Below, piece after piece: positions 51,229 through 60,329 of a DNA stretch of 64,000 nucleotides. The DNA is from an uncultured Pelagibacteraceae bacterium. Its GTDB lineage: Bacteria; Pseudomonadota; Alphaproteobacteria; Pelagibacterales; Pelagibacteraceae. Each line of letters starts with the position of its first letter. Position 1 is the stretch's first letter. Both the position numbers and the translations under genes were made by a program. The notes under the pieces are model-generated. The model searched no databases. It was given only the letters and a program-made list of their open reading frames with translations, and was not told the DNA's origin. The stretch is taken from positions 1 to 64,000 of the forward strand of contig CACPEJ010000003.1 in NCBI GenBank assembly GCA_902632935.1, read 5' to 3'.

Positions 51229-52487
51229 TATTTCAATCTTTTAATTTTAACACCAATTTTTTTTAATTTATTTTCAATATTTTCATATCCCCTTTCCAAG
51301 TGATAGACTCTTCCGACAATACTTTTACCATTCGCCACCATTGCGGCTAATACTAAAGCAACACTGGCTCGTAGGTCACTAGACATCAATTCAGCACCAA
51401 TAAATTTGGTATTGCCCTCAATTAATGCTTTATTGTTTTGAATATTTATTTTCGCGCCCAATCTTTGCAACTCAGCAACATGCATAAATCTATTCTCAAA
51501 AATACTTTCAGTTATAGAACTTTTCCCAACGCTCTTGCACATTAATACCATTAATTGAGCCTGAAGATCTGTTGGAATGCCTGGAAACTCTTTAGTTTTT
51601 ATATTTTTAATAGGTTTTATTTTGTCAGGTCCTTTTATAAAAATTTTGTTATCCAAAGTTTTAATCTTTGCCCCGACTTTTTTTAATAGTTCAATTTCGG
51701 TATTAATTATATTTGGGTCTAAATTTTTAATTTGTAGATTGCCTTTAGCAAGCGTTGCCGCTACACAAAAAGTTCCCGCCTCTATTCTATCAGCCATAAC
51801 TGTGTGACTTGTTTGATTGAGAGAATTAACTCCTATGATGGTGCAGGTTCTTCCAGACCATTTTATATTTGCACCTGCTTGACTTAAGAATTTTGTTAAA
51901 TCTTTAATTTCAGGTTCCACGGCACAATTTTTTAAAATTGTTTTACCTCTAGCTAAACATGCAGCTATTATAGAATTTTCTGTAGCGCCTACACTAATTT
52001 TAGGAAAATTTATTTTTTTGCCTTTAAGTCTTCCATTTGATTTGGCTAAAATATAACCATCTCGTATTTTATATTCCATTCCCAACTTCTTTAATGCACT
52101 AAGGTGATAATTTACAGGTCTTGCACCTATAAGACATCCGCCAGGCAAAGATGTTTTAGATTTATGAAATTTAGAAATTAATGGACCCAACACTAATATT
52201 GAACCTCTCATTGTTTTTACAAGTGAATAACTTGCAAAAGTTTTCATATTCTTTTTATTAATAATTTTTGCAGTTTTTCTGTCTTTAGATAAAGTTATTT
52301 TTGATCCAAGAGATTTTAATAAATTAAGCATAGTATCTATATCTCTTACTCTAGGTAAATTTTTAATAATTACTGGTTTGTCAAATAATAAAGTTGCTGC
52401 AAGAATTGGTAGAGATGCATTTTTAGAACCCGAAATCGAGACTTTACCCTTGATTTTACAAGGACCATTAATCAGAAATTTATCCAT
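51228..52487 (-). CDS. murA: UDP-N-acetylglucosamine 1-carboxyvinyltransferase
   Basis: MurA transfers enolpyruvate from PEP to UDP-GlcNAc, the first committed step of peptidoglycan synthesis. The 419-residue length is standard. The substrate loop reads SGSKNASLPILAATLL and the catalytic Cys (C115 in E. coli) is in PGGCLIGARPVNYH, so the enzyme should be fosfomycin-sensitive in type. The C-terminal DLRASVALVLAAMVA motif is present. It leads into DUF2948 and hisD, and follows dcd by 3 bases. Confidence 0.96.
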   Translation of the reverse strand: MDKFLINGPCKIKGKVSISGSKNASLPILAATLLFDKPVIIKNLPRVRDIDTMLNLLKSLGSKITLSKDRKTAKIINKKNMKTFASYSLVKTMRGSILVLGPLISKFHKSKTSLPGGCLIGARPVNYHLSALKKLGMEYKIRDGYILAKSNGRLKGKKINFPKISVGATENSIIAACLARGKTILKNCAVEPEIKDLTKFLSQAGANIKWSGRTCTIIGVNSLNQTSHTVMADRIEAGTFCVAATLAKGNLQIKNLDPNIINTEIELLKKVGAKIKTLDNKIFIKGPDKIKPIKNIKTKEFPGIPTDLQAQLMVLMCKSVGKSSITESIFENRFMHVAELQRLGAKINIQNNKALIEGNTKFIGAELMSSDLRASVALVLAAMVANGKSIVGRVYHLERGYENIENKLKKIGVKIKRLK

Positions 52488-52490
52488 AAA

Positions 52491-53051
52491 TTACTTTTTT
52501 ATTTTAGCAACCTGTATGGTGGTTTGTCCCTGATATTTACCGTTTTTTGATTTATATGTCGTTTCTGGCTGGGTATCTGATTTAAAAAATAAAAATTGAG
52601 CAATACCCTCGTTTGAATAAATCTTTGCAGGATTAGGAGTTGTGTTGCTTAATTCGATAACAATATTACCTTCAAATTCATTTTCAATTGGCGTTACATT
52701 ACAAATAATTCCTGTTCTCGCATAAGTACTTTTTCCAACACAAATACAAAGGACATCTTTTGGAATTCTAAAATATTCAATGGTCTTTGCCAAAACAAAT
52801 GAATTTGGTGGAATTATACAATATGGCCCCTTTCGCTCAATAAAGTTTTCATCAGAAAAGTTTTTTGGATCCACTAACGAACTATTAACATTTGTAAATA
52901 TTCTATACTCGTCAGAAATTCTGACATCGTAACCCATGCTACTTAATCCATATGATATCTTTCCCTCAGAAACCTGATGATCCAAAAAAGGTTCAATCAT
53001 GTTATGCTCTTTACACATTTTTTTAATCCAAGTGTCAGGTTTAATAGACAT
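52491..53051 (-). CDS. dcd: dCTP deaminase
   Basis: Dcd converts dCTP to dUTP, the main source of dUMP for thymidylate. The 186-residue trimeric-type enzyme has the conserved [27 protein letters not shown], the [12 protein letters not shown] motif with the catalytic Glu in [14 protein letters not shown], and the C-terminal GKYQGQT lid. Matches the monofunctional family. A small 41-codon gene overlaps its start by 11 bases. Confidence 0.95.
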   Translation of the reverse strand: MSIKPDTWIKKMCKEHNMIEPFLDHQVSEGKISYGLSSMGYDVRISDEYRIFTNVNSSLVDPKNFSDENFIERKGPYCIIPPNSFVLAKTIEYFRIPKDVLCICVGKSTYARTGIICNVTPIENEFEGNIVIELSNTTPNPAKIYSNEGIAQFLFFKSDTQPETTYKSKNGKYQGQTTIQVAKIKK

Positions 53052-53166
53052 TACTTTTCTTTCTTTTTATTTTTTTTTGGAAAATTTTTCTTCTTTTTAA
53101 ATTGCCACGTAGTGCTATAGCCTCTCTATTTTTTCTCTCTTTTATTTTATCAATTTTTTCTTTCAC
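53041..53166 (-). CDS. Tiny basic protein (41 residues)
   Basis: A GTG-start ORF whose GTGA overlaps the stop of the preceding 66-residue gene and whose end runs 11 bases into dcd. The product is strongly basic and helical ([19 protein letters not shown], then [13 protein letters not shown]). Alphaproteobacteria carry short proteins with a similar REAALRANLxRRK pattern, so this is likely a conserved small gene missed by length limits. The role is unknown; nucleic-acid binding would suit its charge. Confidence 0.6.
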   Translation of the reverse strand: MKEKIDKIKERKNREAIALRGNLKRRKIFQKKIKRKKSNVY

Positions 53167-53363
53167 TCTTTGTTGGGATTTGTAAGGAAATCTAAAGTTA
53201 TTGGTTTAGATGCATCTAAAGCTTTATCCTTATTATCATCTTTTTTAGGGCCTTCTTTTGCTAATCTTTTTGCTTTTTTTTCAGCAAGTTTTCTTTCCCT
53301 TTTCGCTTGCTTTTCCATGAGCTTGGCACTTTTAGTTGATTTATAATCGTAATGAATACCCAT
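53163..53363 (-). CDS. Small charged protein of unknown function (66 residues)
   Basis: The protein starts MGIHYDYKSTKSAKLMEKQAK, has a long Lys/Arg/Glu/Ala helix (KRERKLAEKKAKRLAKE) and an acidic C-terminus ending [12 protein letters not shown]. It has the look of a conserved alphaproteobacterial microprotein, but I cannot assign a family. It is translationally coupled by a GTGA overlap to the 41-residue gene, which overlaps dcd. It lies 100 bases from tRNA-Thr, which is on the other strand. Confidence 0.7.
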   Translation of the reverse strand: MGIHYDYKSTKSAKLMEKQAKRERKLAEKKAKRLAKEGPKKDDNKDKALDASKPITLDFLTNPNKE

Positions 53364-53463
53364 AAAATTTCCTTGGTAAGATATAAATCATATTAATCAA
53401 AAAATTAAGGCAATAATTTGGAAAAAATGCTCTATTATCAATAAAAATAGAATTGATCCAAAT

Positions 53464-53537
53464 GCTCCTATAGTTAAATGGCATAACGTGTCCATGGTAA
53501 GGATAAATTCCAAGTTCGATTCTTGGTGGGAGCACCA
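53464..53537 (+). tRNA. tRNA-Thr (anticodon GGT)
   Basis: A 74-base cloverleaf: acceptor GCTCCTA with TGGGAGC, D arm GTTA..TAAC with a short loop, anticodon stem TGTCC/GGATA around ATGGTAA (anticodon GGT), and T stem CCAAG/CTTGG with TTCGATT. A73 and CCA are encoded. G1-C72, C2-G71, G35 and U36 are the threonine identity elements, supporting Thr. It directly abuts the end of the convergent VTT-protein gene. Confidence 0.92.
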
Positions 53538-54263
53538 CTAATTTTTATAAAAAGACTTTCTAAGAAAAATTGTAATCAAGACTAAACTAAAAAAGGCTAA
53601 AATTGGAATATATATTTCAGGTGAATAAATTATATCTGTAATTTTAGGAACTTCTGAATTTTGTTCTATTACTTTTTCCAGACCACTACCTAAAGAAACA
53701 GCTAAAAAAATTTGAGGTATAATTCCTATTAATGATGCGAAAAAAAAATTTTTTACCCTTACATCAAAAATTGTAGGCAAAATGCAACTAAGTTGCCAAG
53801 GTATTCCTCCAATAAATCTATATACTAAAAGATAATAAAATTCAGACTTTTTAAATTTTCTCTCTAAATTTTGATATCTGTTTAAAAATTTATCTCTAAT
53901 TAGATCTTTTAAAAAATAGTTTCCAAAAATATATAGAAATGTTGCACCAACACTCATACCTATGACCACAATTATAGTACCCAGCCATTTGCCAAACATA
54001 AATCCTCCTAGTAATGCAATTGGAGAACCAAAACCTAAAAATGGGAAAACCCATAATATTGTGAAAATTAAAAAAATTATGGATATTAAAAACAAATTAG
54101 AATTTTTTAATTTTAGAAAATACAATCTGTTTTCTTTAATGAAGTCATAAGAAGTAATTTCTTGAATACTAAATTTTGAAAAAAACAATAACACAAATAT
54201 AGTAAGTAAAACCAAGTATGATAAACCTATTATTATTTTAGTTTTCTTAGCTTTTTCCATCAT
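53538..54263 (-). CDS. TVP38/TMEM64 (VTT domain) membrane protein
   Basis: A 241-residue integral membrane protein with a VTT/DedA-type core. There is an N-terminal helix (about 9-28), a helix near 57-75, the re-entrant loop region FPFLGFGSPIALLGGFMFG, then GMSVGATFLYIFGNY, the YRFIGGIPWQLSCILPTIF segment and two terminal helices. TVP38/TMEM64 proteins belong to the lipid scramblase-like VTT superfamily; the substrate here is unknown. It abuts tRNA-Thr and is divergent from rpmH with 88 bases between. Confidence 0.88.
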   Translation of the reverse strand: MMEKAKKTKIIIGLSYLVLLTIFVLLFFSKFSIQEITSYDFIKENRLYFLKLKNSNLFLISIIFLIFTILWVFPFLGFGSPIALLGGFMFGKWLGTIIVVIGMSVGATFLYIFGNYFLKDLIRDKFLNRYQNLERKFKKSEFYYLLVYRFIGGIPWQLSCILPTIFDVRVKNFFFASLIGIIPQIFLAVSLGSGLEKVIEQNSEVPKITDIIYSPEIYIPILAFFSLVLITIFLRKSFYKN

Positions 54264-54351
54264 GGTTAATGGTATTTATAAATCTTCTATTTGCTATTTA
54301 TATATTTAATTATTATAAAGGGCGAAATTTTATATAAATTTAACCGCTTTT

Positions 54352-54513
54352 ATGAAAAGAACATATCAACCATCTAGGAAAAAAAGAAGCCGAACCCATG
54401 GTTTTAGATCAAAAATGAAAACCAAGGGAGGCAGAAAACTTTTAAAAAGAAGAAGAGCTAGAGGAAGAAAAAATTTAACAGTATCCTCAACTGTTAAAAG
54501 AAGAAGAAAATAA
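54352..54513 (+). CDS. rpmH: 50S ribosomal protein L34
   Basis: A 53-residue L34 beginning [19 protein letters not shown], with the [16 protein letters not shown] core. It is about 8-10 residues longer at the C-terminus than usual ([12 protein letters not shown]). The gene is short and was identified from its product and context. It starts the standard rpmH-rnpA-yidD-yidC series. The upstream AT-rich gap of 88 bases should hold its promoter. Confidence 0.96.
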   Translation: MKRTYQPSRKKRSRTHGFRSKMKTKGGRKLLKRRRARGRKNLTVSSTVKRRRK

Positions 54514-54523
54514 AGCCAACTCA

Positions 54524-54865
54524 ATGAAAAGCAAAATTGTTGCTCTTTCAAAGAATGAAGACTTTAAAACTTTACTCAAAAAGAAAAAAGTATCAAACAG
54601 ATATGTAACAATTTTTTTTGGTAATATTAATAAAAAAAATAATCAGAAACTTAATATTTCTTTTGTAACTAAGAAGAAGATAGGAAATGCTGTAAAGAGA
54701 AACAAGATAAAGAGGAGACTAAGGAATATTATGAATGATGCTGTTAAAGAAATATCTCTAAAATATCACTATTCATATCTTGTTATTGCTAAGTCAACTA
54801 TGCTAAATAATGAATTTAAAATTATAAAAGAAACCTTATTTCAGGATTTTAAAAAAATTAAATAA
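54524..54865 (+). CDS. rnpA: Ribonuclease P protein component
   Basis: The protein subunit of RNase P, which binds the 5' leader of pre-tRNAs. The 113-residue protein has the [21 protein letters not shown] signature in parts (the RNR motif with RNKIKRRLR, about 58-67). It starts 10 bases after rpmH and abuts yidD with a 1-base overlap. Composition is strongly basic, as expected. Confidence 0.94.
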   Translation: MKSKIVALSKNEDFKTLLKKKKVSNRYVTIFFGNINKKNNQKLNISFVTKKKIGNAVKRNKIKRRLRNIMNDAVKEISLKYHYSYLVIAKSTMLNNEFKIIKETLFQDFKKIK

Positions 54866-55104
54866 TGAACATTTTTACAATTATATTTATAAAATTAATT
54901 CAGGCTTACAAATACCTAATAAGTCCATTACTAGGTAACTCTTGTAGGTACTTTCCATCTTGTTCCGATTATAGCATTGAGGCATTAAAAACTTATGGTT
55001 TTTTTAAGGGTGGATATTTAAGTTTAAAAAGGATTCTTTCATGCCACCCTTTTAAAGAAGGTGGAATTGATCCTGTAAAAAAAGAAATAAAAATTAAAAA
55101 ATAA
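54865..55104 (+). CDS. yidD: Membrane protein insertion efficiency factor YidD
   Basis: A 79-residue YidD protein with the invariant pattern [20 protein letters not shown], then [19 protein letters not shown] and CHPF. The three conserved Cys are present. YidD aids YidC-dependent insertion. It lies between rnpA and yidC with 1-base overlaps on both sides, the classic arrangement. Confidence 0.95.
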   Translation: MNIFTIIFIKLIQAYKYLISPLLGNSCRYFPSCSDYSIEALKTYGFFKGGYLSLKRILSCHPFKEGGIDPVKKEIKIKK

Positions 55105-56783
55105 TGGACTCTAAAAATACAATAGCAGCTATAGCTTTATCATCTGCTGTAATTGTTTTATGGGCATTATTCTTTGTTCCAGAAAAATCAACAGTGAATC
55201 AAAATATTGTTGAAAAAAAAAAAATTGAACAAAGCGGTGATGCACCAAGTTTAGAACAAAAGGAAACACAAATTACAATTTCACGAGATGATGCATTAAA
55301 ACAAAGTGAAAGAATTCAATTTGAAAATGAAAATATTATAGGTTCAATATCATTAAAAGGTGCATCAATAGATGATTTAACTTTCAAGAATTATAAAGTA
55401 ACCCTTGATAATGAAAAAAGAGTAACTTTATTAGGACCTCGAAATATTAAAGAAGGATATCTAATAGATAGTGGTTTTGTTACTTCTGATAAAAATGTTG
55501 ATGTTCCTAACTCAGATACAATTTGGTCAATAGAAGGTAACAACAAACTCACAGACGGGTCTCCAATAAAACTAACATGGTCCAACGAACAGGGCCTAAA
55601 ATTTGAAAAAGTAATATCTTTAGATGATAAATATCTTTTTACAGTTAAACAAAAAATAATTAATGAGAGTAATAATAAATATGATTTTTACTCATATGGA
55701 CAAATAATAAGAAATGAAATTCCGGAAATAATTGACTTTTTAATTCTTCATGAAGGACTCATTGCAACTTTAGATGATGAATTAATAGAGGAGGATTATG
55801 ATGATATTCAAGAAAAGAAGTTTACTAAAGTAGCTAATAAAGGGTGGTTAGGGATAAGTGATAAATATTGGATTACTTCCTTAATACCACCAAAAGATAA
55901 AGAGTTTAAAACAACATTCGACTATAAAAATAAATTTAGAGCAAATTTTATTTCTACAGATCCTTTGGCATTAAATGAAAAAAGTTTAATTGAAGAAGAA
56001 TTACAAATTATCGTTGCTGCAAAAAGAGTGGATGTGATAGACGGATATGCTGAAAAACTCAACATAGATAAATTTGATTTAGTTATTGATTGGGGATTTT
56101 TGTACTTCATAACCAAACCTCTATTTTATGGAATTGATTATTTCTTTAAACTACTTGGAAACTATGGTTTGGCAATTATAGCTATCACTATTTGTATTCG
56201 TTTAGTTTTTTTCCCATTAGCTAATTTCTCATTTAAAAGCATGGCAAAAATGAAAGTTCTTCAACCAGAAATGGTTCGTTTAAAAGAGCTGCACAAAAAT
56301 GATAAAATGAAACTTCAACAAGAAATGATGGCTCTATACAAAAAGGAAAAAGTAAACCCTATGTCAGGTTGTTTGCCAATTCTTGTTCAAATACCTGTAT
56401 TTTTTGCATTATACAAAGTTTTGTTTGTCACTATTGAAATGAGACAAATGCCATTCTATGGATGGATTCATGATTTAAGTGAGAGAGATCCTACAAGTAT
56501 ATTTAATATTTTTGGTTTATTGCCCTACGACGTCCCAAGTTTCTTGGTTATTGGAGCTTGGCCAGTAGCTATGGGAGTTTCGATGTGGGTGCAACAAAAA
56601 TTAAATCCCGCACCTACTGATCCAATGCAGGCTAAAATTTTTGCTTTCTTTCCACTTTTCTTAACTGTAATACTCGCACCATTTCCAAGCGGGTTAGTTA
56701 TTTACTGGACCGTTAATAATATTTTAACAATGGCTCAGCAAGTATTTATTATGAGAAGAACAACAGTCAAAACGACAACCTAA
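55104..56783 (+). CDS. yidC: Membrane protein insertase YidC
   Basis: YidC inserts and folds inner-membrane proteins alone or with SecYEG. The 559-residue Gram-negative-type protein has an N-terminal membrane helix (about 5-25), a large periplasmic beta-domain (about 45-330) and the conserved five-helix core. The core includes FKSMAKMKVLQPEM, the positively charged coiled cytoplasmic loop C1 and MSGCLPILVQIPVFFALYKVL, with the hydrophilic-groove Arg in ICIRLVFFPL. The usual downstream GTPase gene yihA is absent; argB follows after 21 bases. Confidence 0.96.
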   Translation: MDSKNTIAAIALSSAVIVLWALFFVPEKSTVNQNIVEKKKIEQSGDAPSLEQKETQITISRDDALKQSERIQFENENIIGSISLKGASIDDLTFKNYKVTLDNEKRVTLLGPRNIKEGYLIDSGFVTSDKNVDVPNSDTIWSIEGNNKLTDGSPIKLTWSNEQGLKFEKVISLDDKYLFTVKQKIINESNNKYDFYSYGQIIRNEIPEIIDFLILHEGLIATLDDELIEEDYDDIQEKKFTKVANKGWLGISDKYWITSLIPPKDKEFKTTFDYKNKFRANFISTDPLALNEKSLIEEELQIIVAAKRVDVIDGYAEKLNIDKFDLVIDWGFLYFITKPLFYGIDYFFKLLGNYGLAIIAITICIRLVFFPLANFSFKSMAKMKVLQPEMVRLKELHKNDKMKLQQEMMALYKKEKVNPMSGCLPILVQIPVFFALYKVLFVTIEMRQMPFYGWIHDLSERDPTSIFNIFGLLPYDVPSFLVIGAWPVAMGVSMWVQQKLNPAPTDPMQAKIFAFFPLFLTVILAPFPSGLVIYWTVNNILTMAQQVFIMRRTTVKTTT

Positions 56784-56804
56784 ATTTTGATTTAAAATAA
56801 ATTA

Positions 56805-57653
56805 ATGGACTTAAAAAAAATTCTTCCTGAAAACGGACCCCCAATAAACGAGGTTAATAAATATATAGAAAAATATAAAAATGACCTGATTGTCATCAAA
56901 TATGGAGGAAATGTTTTAATTGATAGAAATATCTTTGATAATTTTATTACTGATTTAAGTATCTTAAATAAATTAGGTCTTTCAGTTATTGTAGTTCATG
57001 GTGGAGGTCCAAGGATCAAGAGAGAATTAGAAAAATCTAATATTCAATCAAAATTTATAAGAGGTTTAAGAATCACTGATGAAAAAATTATAAACATTGT
57101 TGAGTCAGTCTTAATAGATTTTAACAATGATATTGTAAGCTCTTTGAACAAAAAAAATACAAAAGCGGTCTCTATCCACACTAAAAAAGATAATATTATT
57201 GAGGTCGTACCAGAGGCAAAAGAATTAGGTTTTGTTGGTCTACCAAATAAGATTAATAACGATATTTTATTAGATATAATTCGACAAAATAAAATACCAA
57301 TTATTTCACCACTAGGCTTAGATAAGAATAATCAAACACATAATATTAATGGTGATACTGCGGCAATGGCTGTAGCCAAATCTGTCAAATCAAGAAGATT
57401 ACTATTGATGACAAATGTTGATGGTGTTTTAAATAAAGAAAAAAAACTTATAGATGAAATATCCTCATCCGAAATATTAGAAATGGTAAAAGATGAGACA
57501 ATCACTGAAGGAATGATACCTAAAATAAATGCTTGTCTAGATGCTGTTAATAATGGAGTTACAGCAGCAGGTATAATTAATGGTACAAAACAGCATTCTT
57601 GTTTATGGGAAATTTTCTCAGACAAGGGATCAGGTACATTAATAAGAAAATGA
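56805..57653 (+). CDS. argB: Acetylglutamate kinase
   Basis: ArgB phosphorylates N-acetylglutamate, the second step of arginine synthesis. The 282-residue protein shows IKYGGNVL, VHGGGPRI (the phosphate-binding GGGP), GLRITDEK and the NINGDTAA and LLLMTNVDGV motifs. An N-terminal extension of about 25 residues resembles the helix of arginine-inhibited enzymes. It overlaps the HAD gene by ATGA. argJ, argD and argF are elsewhere in this window. Confidence 0.95.
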   Translation: MDLKKILPENGPPINEVNKYIEKYKNDLIVIKYGGNVLIDRNIFDNFITDLSILNKLGLSVIVVHGGGPRIKRELEKSNIQSKFIRGLRITDEKIINIVESVLIDFNNDIVSSLNKKNTKAVSIHTKKDNIIEVVPEAKELGFVGLPNKINNDILLDIIRQNKIPIISPLGLDKNNQTHNINGDTAAMAVAKSVKSRRLLLMTNVDGVLNKEKKLIDEISSSEILEMVKDETITEGMIPKINACLDAVNNGVTAAGIINGTKQHSCLWEIFSDKGSGTLIRK

Positions 57654-58339
57654 ACTTAAAAGAAAAAAAATATTTGCTACTTGATCTTGATGGTGTTTGT
57701 TATGGAAAGCATAATAACTATTCTTTAGAGCGTGTATTTGGTCAAGTTTCAAAGAGGATGACTCAATTTATATCTGAAAAACTTAAAATTGATAAAGATA
57801 AAGCTAAAGAATTACAAACAAATTATTTCTATAAATATAATACATCATTAAGAGGATTAATGGTCCATAATGGAATATCACCAGATGAATTTTTATCTTA
57901 CGTCCATGAAATTGATTTATCATTTATGAAAGAAGATAAAATTATGAGAAATGAGCTTAAACAATTAGATATGGAAAAATTTATTTTCACCAATGGTAGT
58001 GCTGAACATGCTGCTAATATTTTAACTCACTTGGGTGTGTATGATTTGTTTGGAAGAGATAAGGTTTTTGATATTAAAGATGCTGGTTATGTACCTAAAC
58101 CAGAAGCAGAAACCTTCGACTTAATGGTAAAAAAATTTGGTATAAATCCAAAAGAGACTATTTACATTGAAGATATAGCTAAAAATTTAAGTATAGGTCA
58201 CGAACGAGGTTGTACAACCGTTTGGTTAATTAATGATGAGCATTTTGGAAAAATGGATGCAGACAAAGATTTTATTTCACACAAAATTGAAAATCTGTCT
58301 TTATTTCTAAAAGAAATAAGGCTATTAAAAAGTAATTAA
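57650..58339 (+). CDS. HAD-superfamily pyrimidine 5'-nucleotidase-like phosphatase
   Basis: A 229-residue HAD-IA phosphatase. The nucleophile motif is [10 protein letters not shown], the Thr/Ser motif is FTNGSAEHA and the third motif region is YIEDIAKNL, with a Lys in VPKPEAETF. This pattern matches pyrimidine 5'-nucleotidases (SSM1/SDT1-like). A longer frame extends upstream into argB, but the ATG at 57650 that overlaps the argB TGA is the natural start. The substrate is inferred. Confidence 0.85.
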   Translation: MNLKEKKYLLLDLDGVCYGKHNNYSLERVFGQVSKRMTQFISEKLKIDKDKAKELQTNYFYKYNTSLRGLMVHNGISPDEFLSYVHEIDLSFMKEDKIMRNELKQLDMEKFIFTNGSAEHAANILTHLGVYDLFGRDKVFDIKDAGYVPKPEAETFDLMVKKFGINPKETIYIEDIAKNLSIGHERGCTTVWLINDEHFGKMDADKDFISHKIENLSLFLKEIRLLKSN

Positions 58340-58341
58340 TT

Positions 58342-59169
58342 ATGTCTTTAGAAAAAATAATCAATGATGCTTGGGAAAATAAAGATCAGGTAAACCAAAA
58401 TTCTGATCAAAATTTAAAAGATGCTATTAACCAAGTTATTGCTGATTTAGATAGTGGTAAATCAAGAGTTGCTGAGAAAATAAATGGAGAATGGGTAACT
58501 CATCAGCACCTTAAGAAAGCTATAATGTTAAGTTTTAGAATTTACCCAATGGAAAATTTAAATGGTCCTTATAGTAGTTGGTATGATAAATCACATTTAT
58601 TAAAAGGTAAAACTGCAGGATGGACCAAAGCTGATCATGAAAAAGCAGGTTTTAGAATGGTTCCGAACTCACCAGTAAGAAAAGGTTCATTTGTCGGAAA
58701 AAATGCTGTTCTTATGCCATGTTATGTAAACATTGGAGCTTATATTGACGAAGGAACGATGATTGATACTTTTGCAAGAGCTGGTAGTTGTTGTCAGATA
58801 GGTAAGAATTGCCATATTTCTGCAGGATCGGGTGTTGGTGGAGTTCTAGAGCCCGCGCAAGCTTTACCAACAATCATAGAGGATAATGTATTTCTTGGAG
58901 CGATGTCAGAGGTAGTTGAAGGCGTAATTGTTGGAGAAGGTTCAGTTTTAAGTATGGGTATGTATATTGGTCAATCAACTAAAATAGTTGAAAGGAAAAC
59001 TGGGAAAATTACTTATGGTAAAATACCTCCTTATTCAGTTGTAGTTCCAGGCTCGTTACCTGATAAAAATAATTCTTCTGCACCCTCCTTGTATTGTGCA
59101 GTAATAATTAAACAAGTTGATGAAAAAACAAGATCTAAAACTTCTATTAACGACCTCTTAAGAGACTAA
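58342..59169 (+). CDS. dapD: 2,3,4,5-tetrahydropyridine-2,6-dicarboxylate N-succinyltransferase
   Basis: DapD adds succinyl from succinyl-CoA in lysine and diaminopimelate synthesis. The 275-residue length equals E. coli DapD. It has an N-terminal helical domain and the left-handed hexapeptide repeat (about 110-220) with [19 protein letters not shown] in parts, [10 protein letters not shown] and [14 protein letters not shown]. It is followed by dapE after 2 bases. Confidence 0.96.
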   Translation: MSLEKIINDAWENKDQVNQNSDQNLKDAINQVIADLDSGKSRVAEKINGEWVTHQHLKKAIMLSFRIYPMENLNGPYSSWYDKSHLLKGKTAGWTKADHEKAGFRMVPNSPVRKGSFVGKNAVLMPCYVNIGAYIDEGTMIDTFARAGSCCQIGKNCHISAGSGVGGVLEPAQALPTIIEDNVFLGAMSEVVEGVIVGEGSVLSMGMYIGQSTKIVERKTGKITYGKIPPYSVVVPGSLPDKNNSSAPSLYCAVIIKQVDEKTRSKTSINDLLRD

Positions 59170-59171
59170 AA

Positions 59172-60329
59172 ATGAAAACTTTAAATGAGTTAAAATTAGC
59201 TAAAGAGCTAATCAGATTTCCTTCTATCACTCCAGTTGATGCTGGGGTAATGAAATTTTTAGAAAAAAAATTAAAAAAATTAGGTTTCAAAACAAAAATA
59301 TTGGAATTTAAAGAAAGAGGATTTCAGCCTGTAAAAAACTTGTATGCAAGATTAGGATCTAAGAAACCGAATTTTATGTTTGCAGGACATGTTGATATTG
59401 TCCCTCCAGGAAACATTACGGATTGGACAGTAAATCCATTTAAACCATCTGTCAAAAAAGGCCATTTAATTGGGAGAGGTGCAAATGATATGAAAAGCTC
59501 TGTTGCAGCTTTTGTGTCTGCTGTAAGCACTTTTCTATCAAAAAATAGAAAATTCAACGGATCAATAAGTTTACTTATTACTGGAGATGAAGAAGGTGAT
59601 GCAGTAAATGGCACCAAAAAAGTTGTAGATTATTTAAAAAAAAGGAAAGAGAAAATTAACTTTTGTCTTGTTGGTGAACCAACAAATCCAAATAAATTAG
59701 GTGAAATGATAAAGATTGGACGTAGGGGTAGTTTAACTGGTAAATTAAATATTTTTGGTCAGCAAGGCCATGTCGCATATCCTCATAGAGCTAATAATCC
59801 CTCAACTATAATTGTAAAAATTTTAAAAGAATTAAAAGATATTAAATTTGATAGAGGATCAAAAAACTTCCAACCTACAAACTTAGAGGTTACAAAAATA
59901 AATATAAATAATAACGCTGATAATGTTATCCCGGCTATGGCTGAGGCAACATTTAATATAAGGTTTAATAATAAACATTCGTCAAATTCTATTAAAAATA
60001 GACTTAATAAAATTTTTAAAAAAATAACCAAGAAAAATAAATCAAAATTTAAAATTGATTATAGAGTTTCAGGTGAGGCATTTCTAACAAAGCCAAATGA
60101 GACAACGCACATGATACAAAATATCATAAAAAAAGTGACCAAAATTAAACCAAAGCTATCTACTACAGGTGGAACCTCAGATTTAAGATTCATAAGAAAA
60201 ATATCACCTGGATTAGAATTTGGACTTGTTGGAAAAACAATGCATAAAGTTGATGAAGCCGTATCTTTAAAAGATTTGAAAAATCTTAAGAAAATTTATG
60301 AAAACATTTTAATAAATTATTTTAAATGA
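59172..60329 (+). CDS. dapE: Succinyl-diaminopimelate desuccinylase
   Basis: DapE removes succinate to give LL-diaminopimelate, using two zinc ions. The 385-residue M20 peptidase-type protein has the metal motifs AGHVDIVPPG (His), GANDMKSS (Asp), TGDEEGDA (catalytic and bridging Glu), VGEPT and a C-terminal KTMHKVDE (His). It is coupled to dapD and overlaps the HDAC gene by 4 bases. Confidence 0.95.
   Translation: MKTLNELKLAKELIRFPSITPVDAGVMKFLEKKLKKLGFKTKILEFKERGFQPVKNLYARLGSKKPNFMFAGHVDIVPPGNITDWTVNPFKPSVKKGHLIGRGANDMKSSVAAFVSAVSTFLSKNRKFNGSISLLITGDEEGDAVNGTKKVVDYLKKRKEKINFCLVGEPTNPNKLGEMIKIGRRGSLTGKLNIFGQQGHVAYPHRANNPSTIIVKILKELKDIKFDRGSKNFQPTNLEVTKININNNADNVIPAMAEATFNIRFNNKHSSNSIKNRLNKIFKKITKKNKSKFKIDYRVSGEAFLTKPNETTHMIQNIIKKVTKIKPKLSTTGGTSDLRFIRKISPGLEFGLVGKTMHKVDEAVSLKDLKNLKKIYENILINYFK

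Noticed and set aside
53341-53538. 65-residue minus-strand frame opposite tRNA-Thr
   Set aside because: It is the antisense of the tRNA and flank; such MVLPPRIELG-type frames are a known artefact of tRNA genes.
54366-54551. 61-residue minus-strand frame opposite rpmH
   Set aside because: Antisense of L34, a Leu/Phe-rich shadow of Lys/Arg-rich coding DNA.
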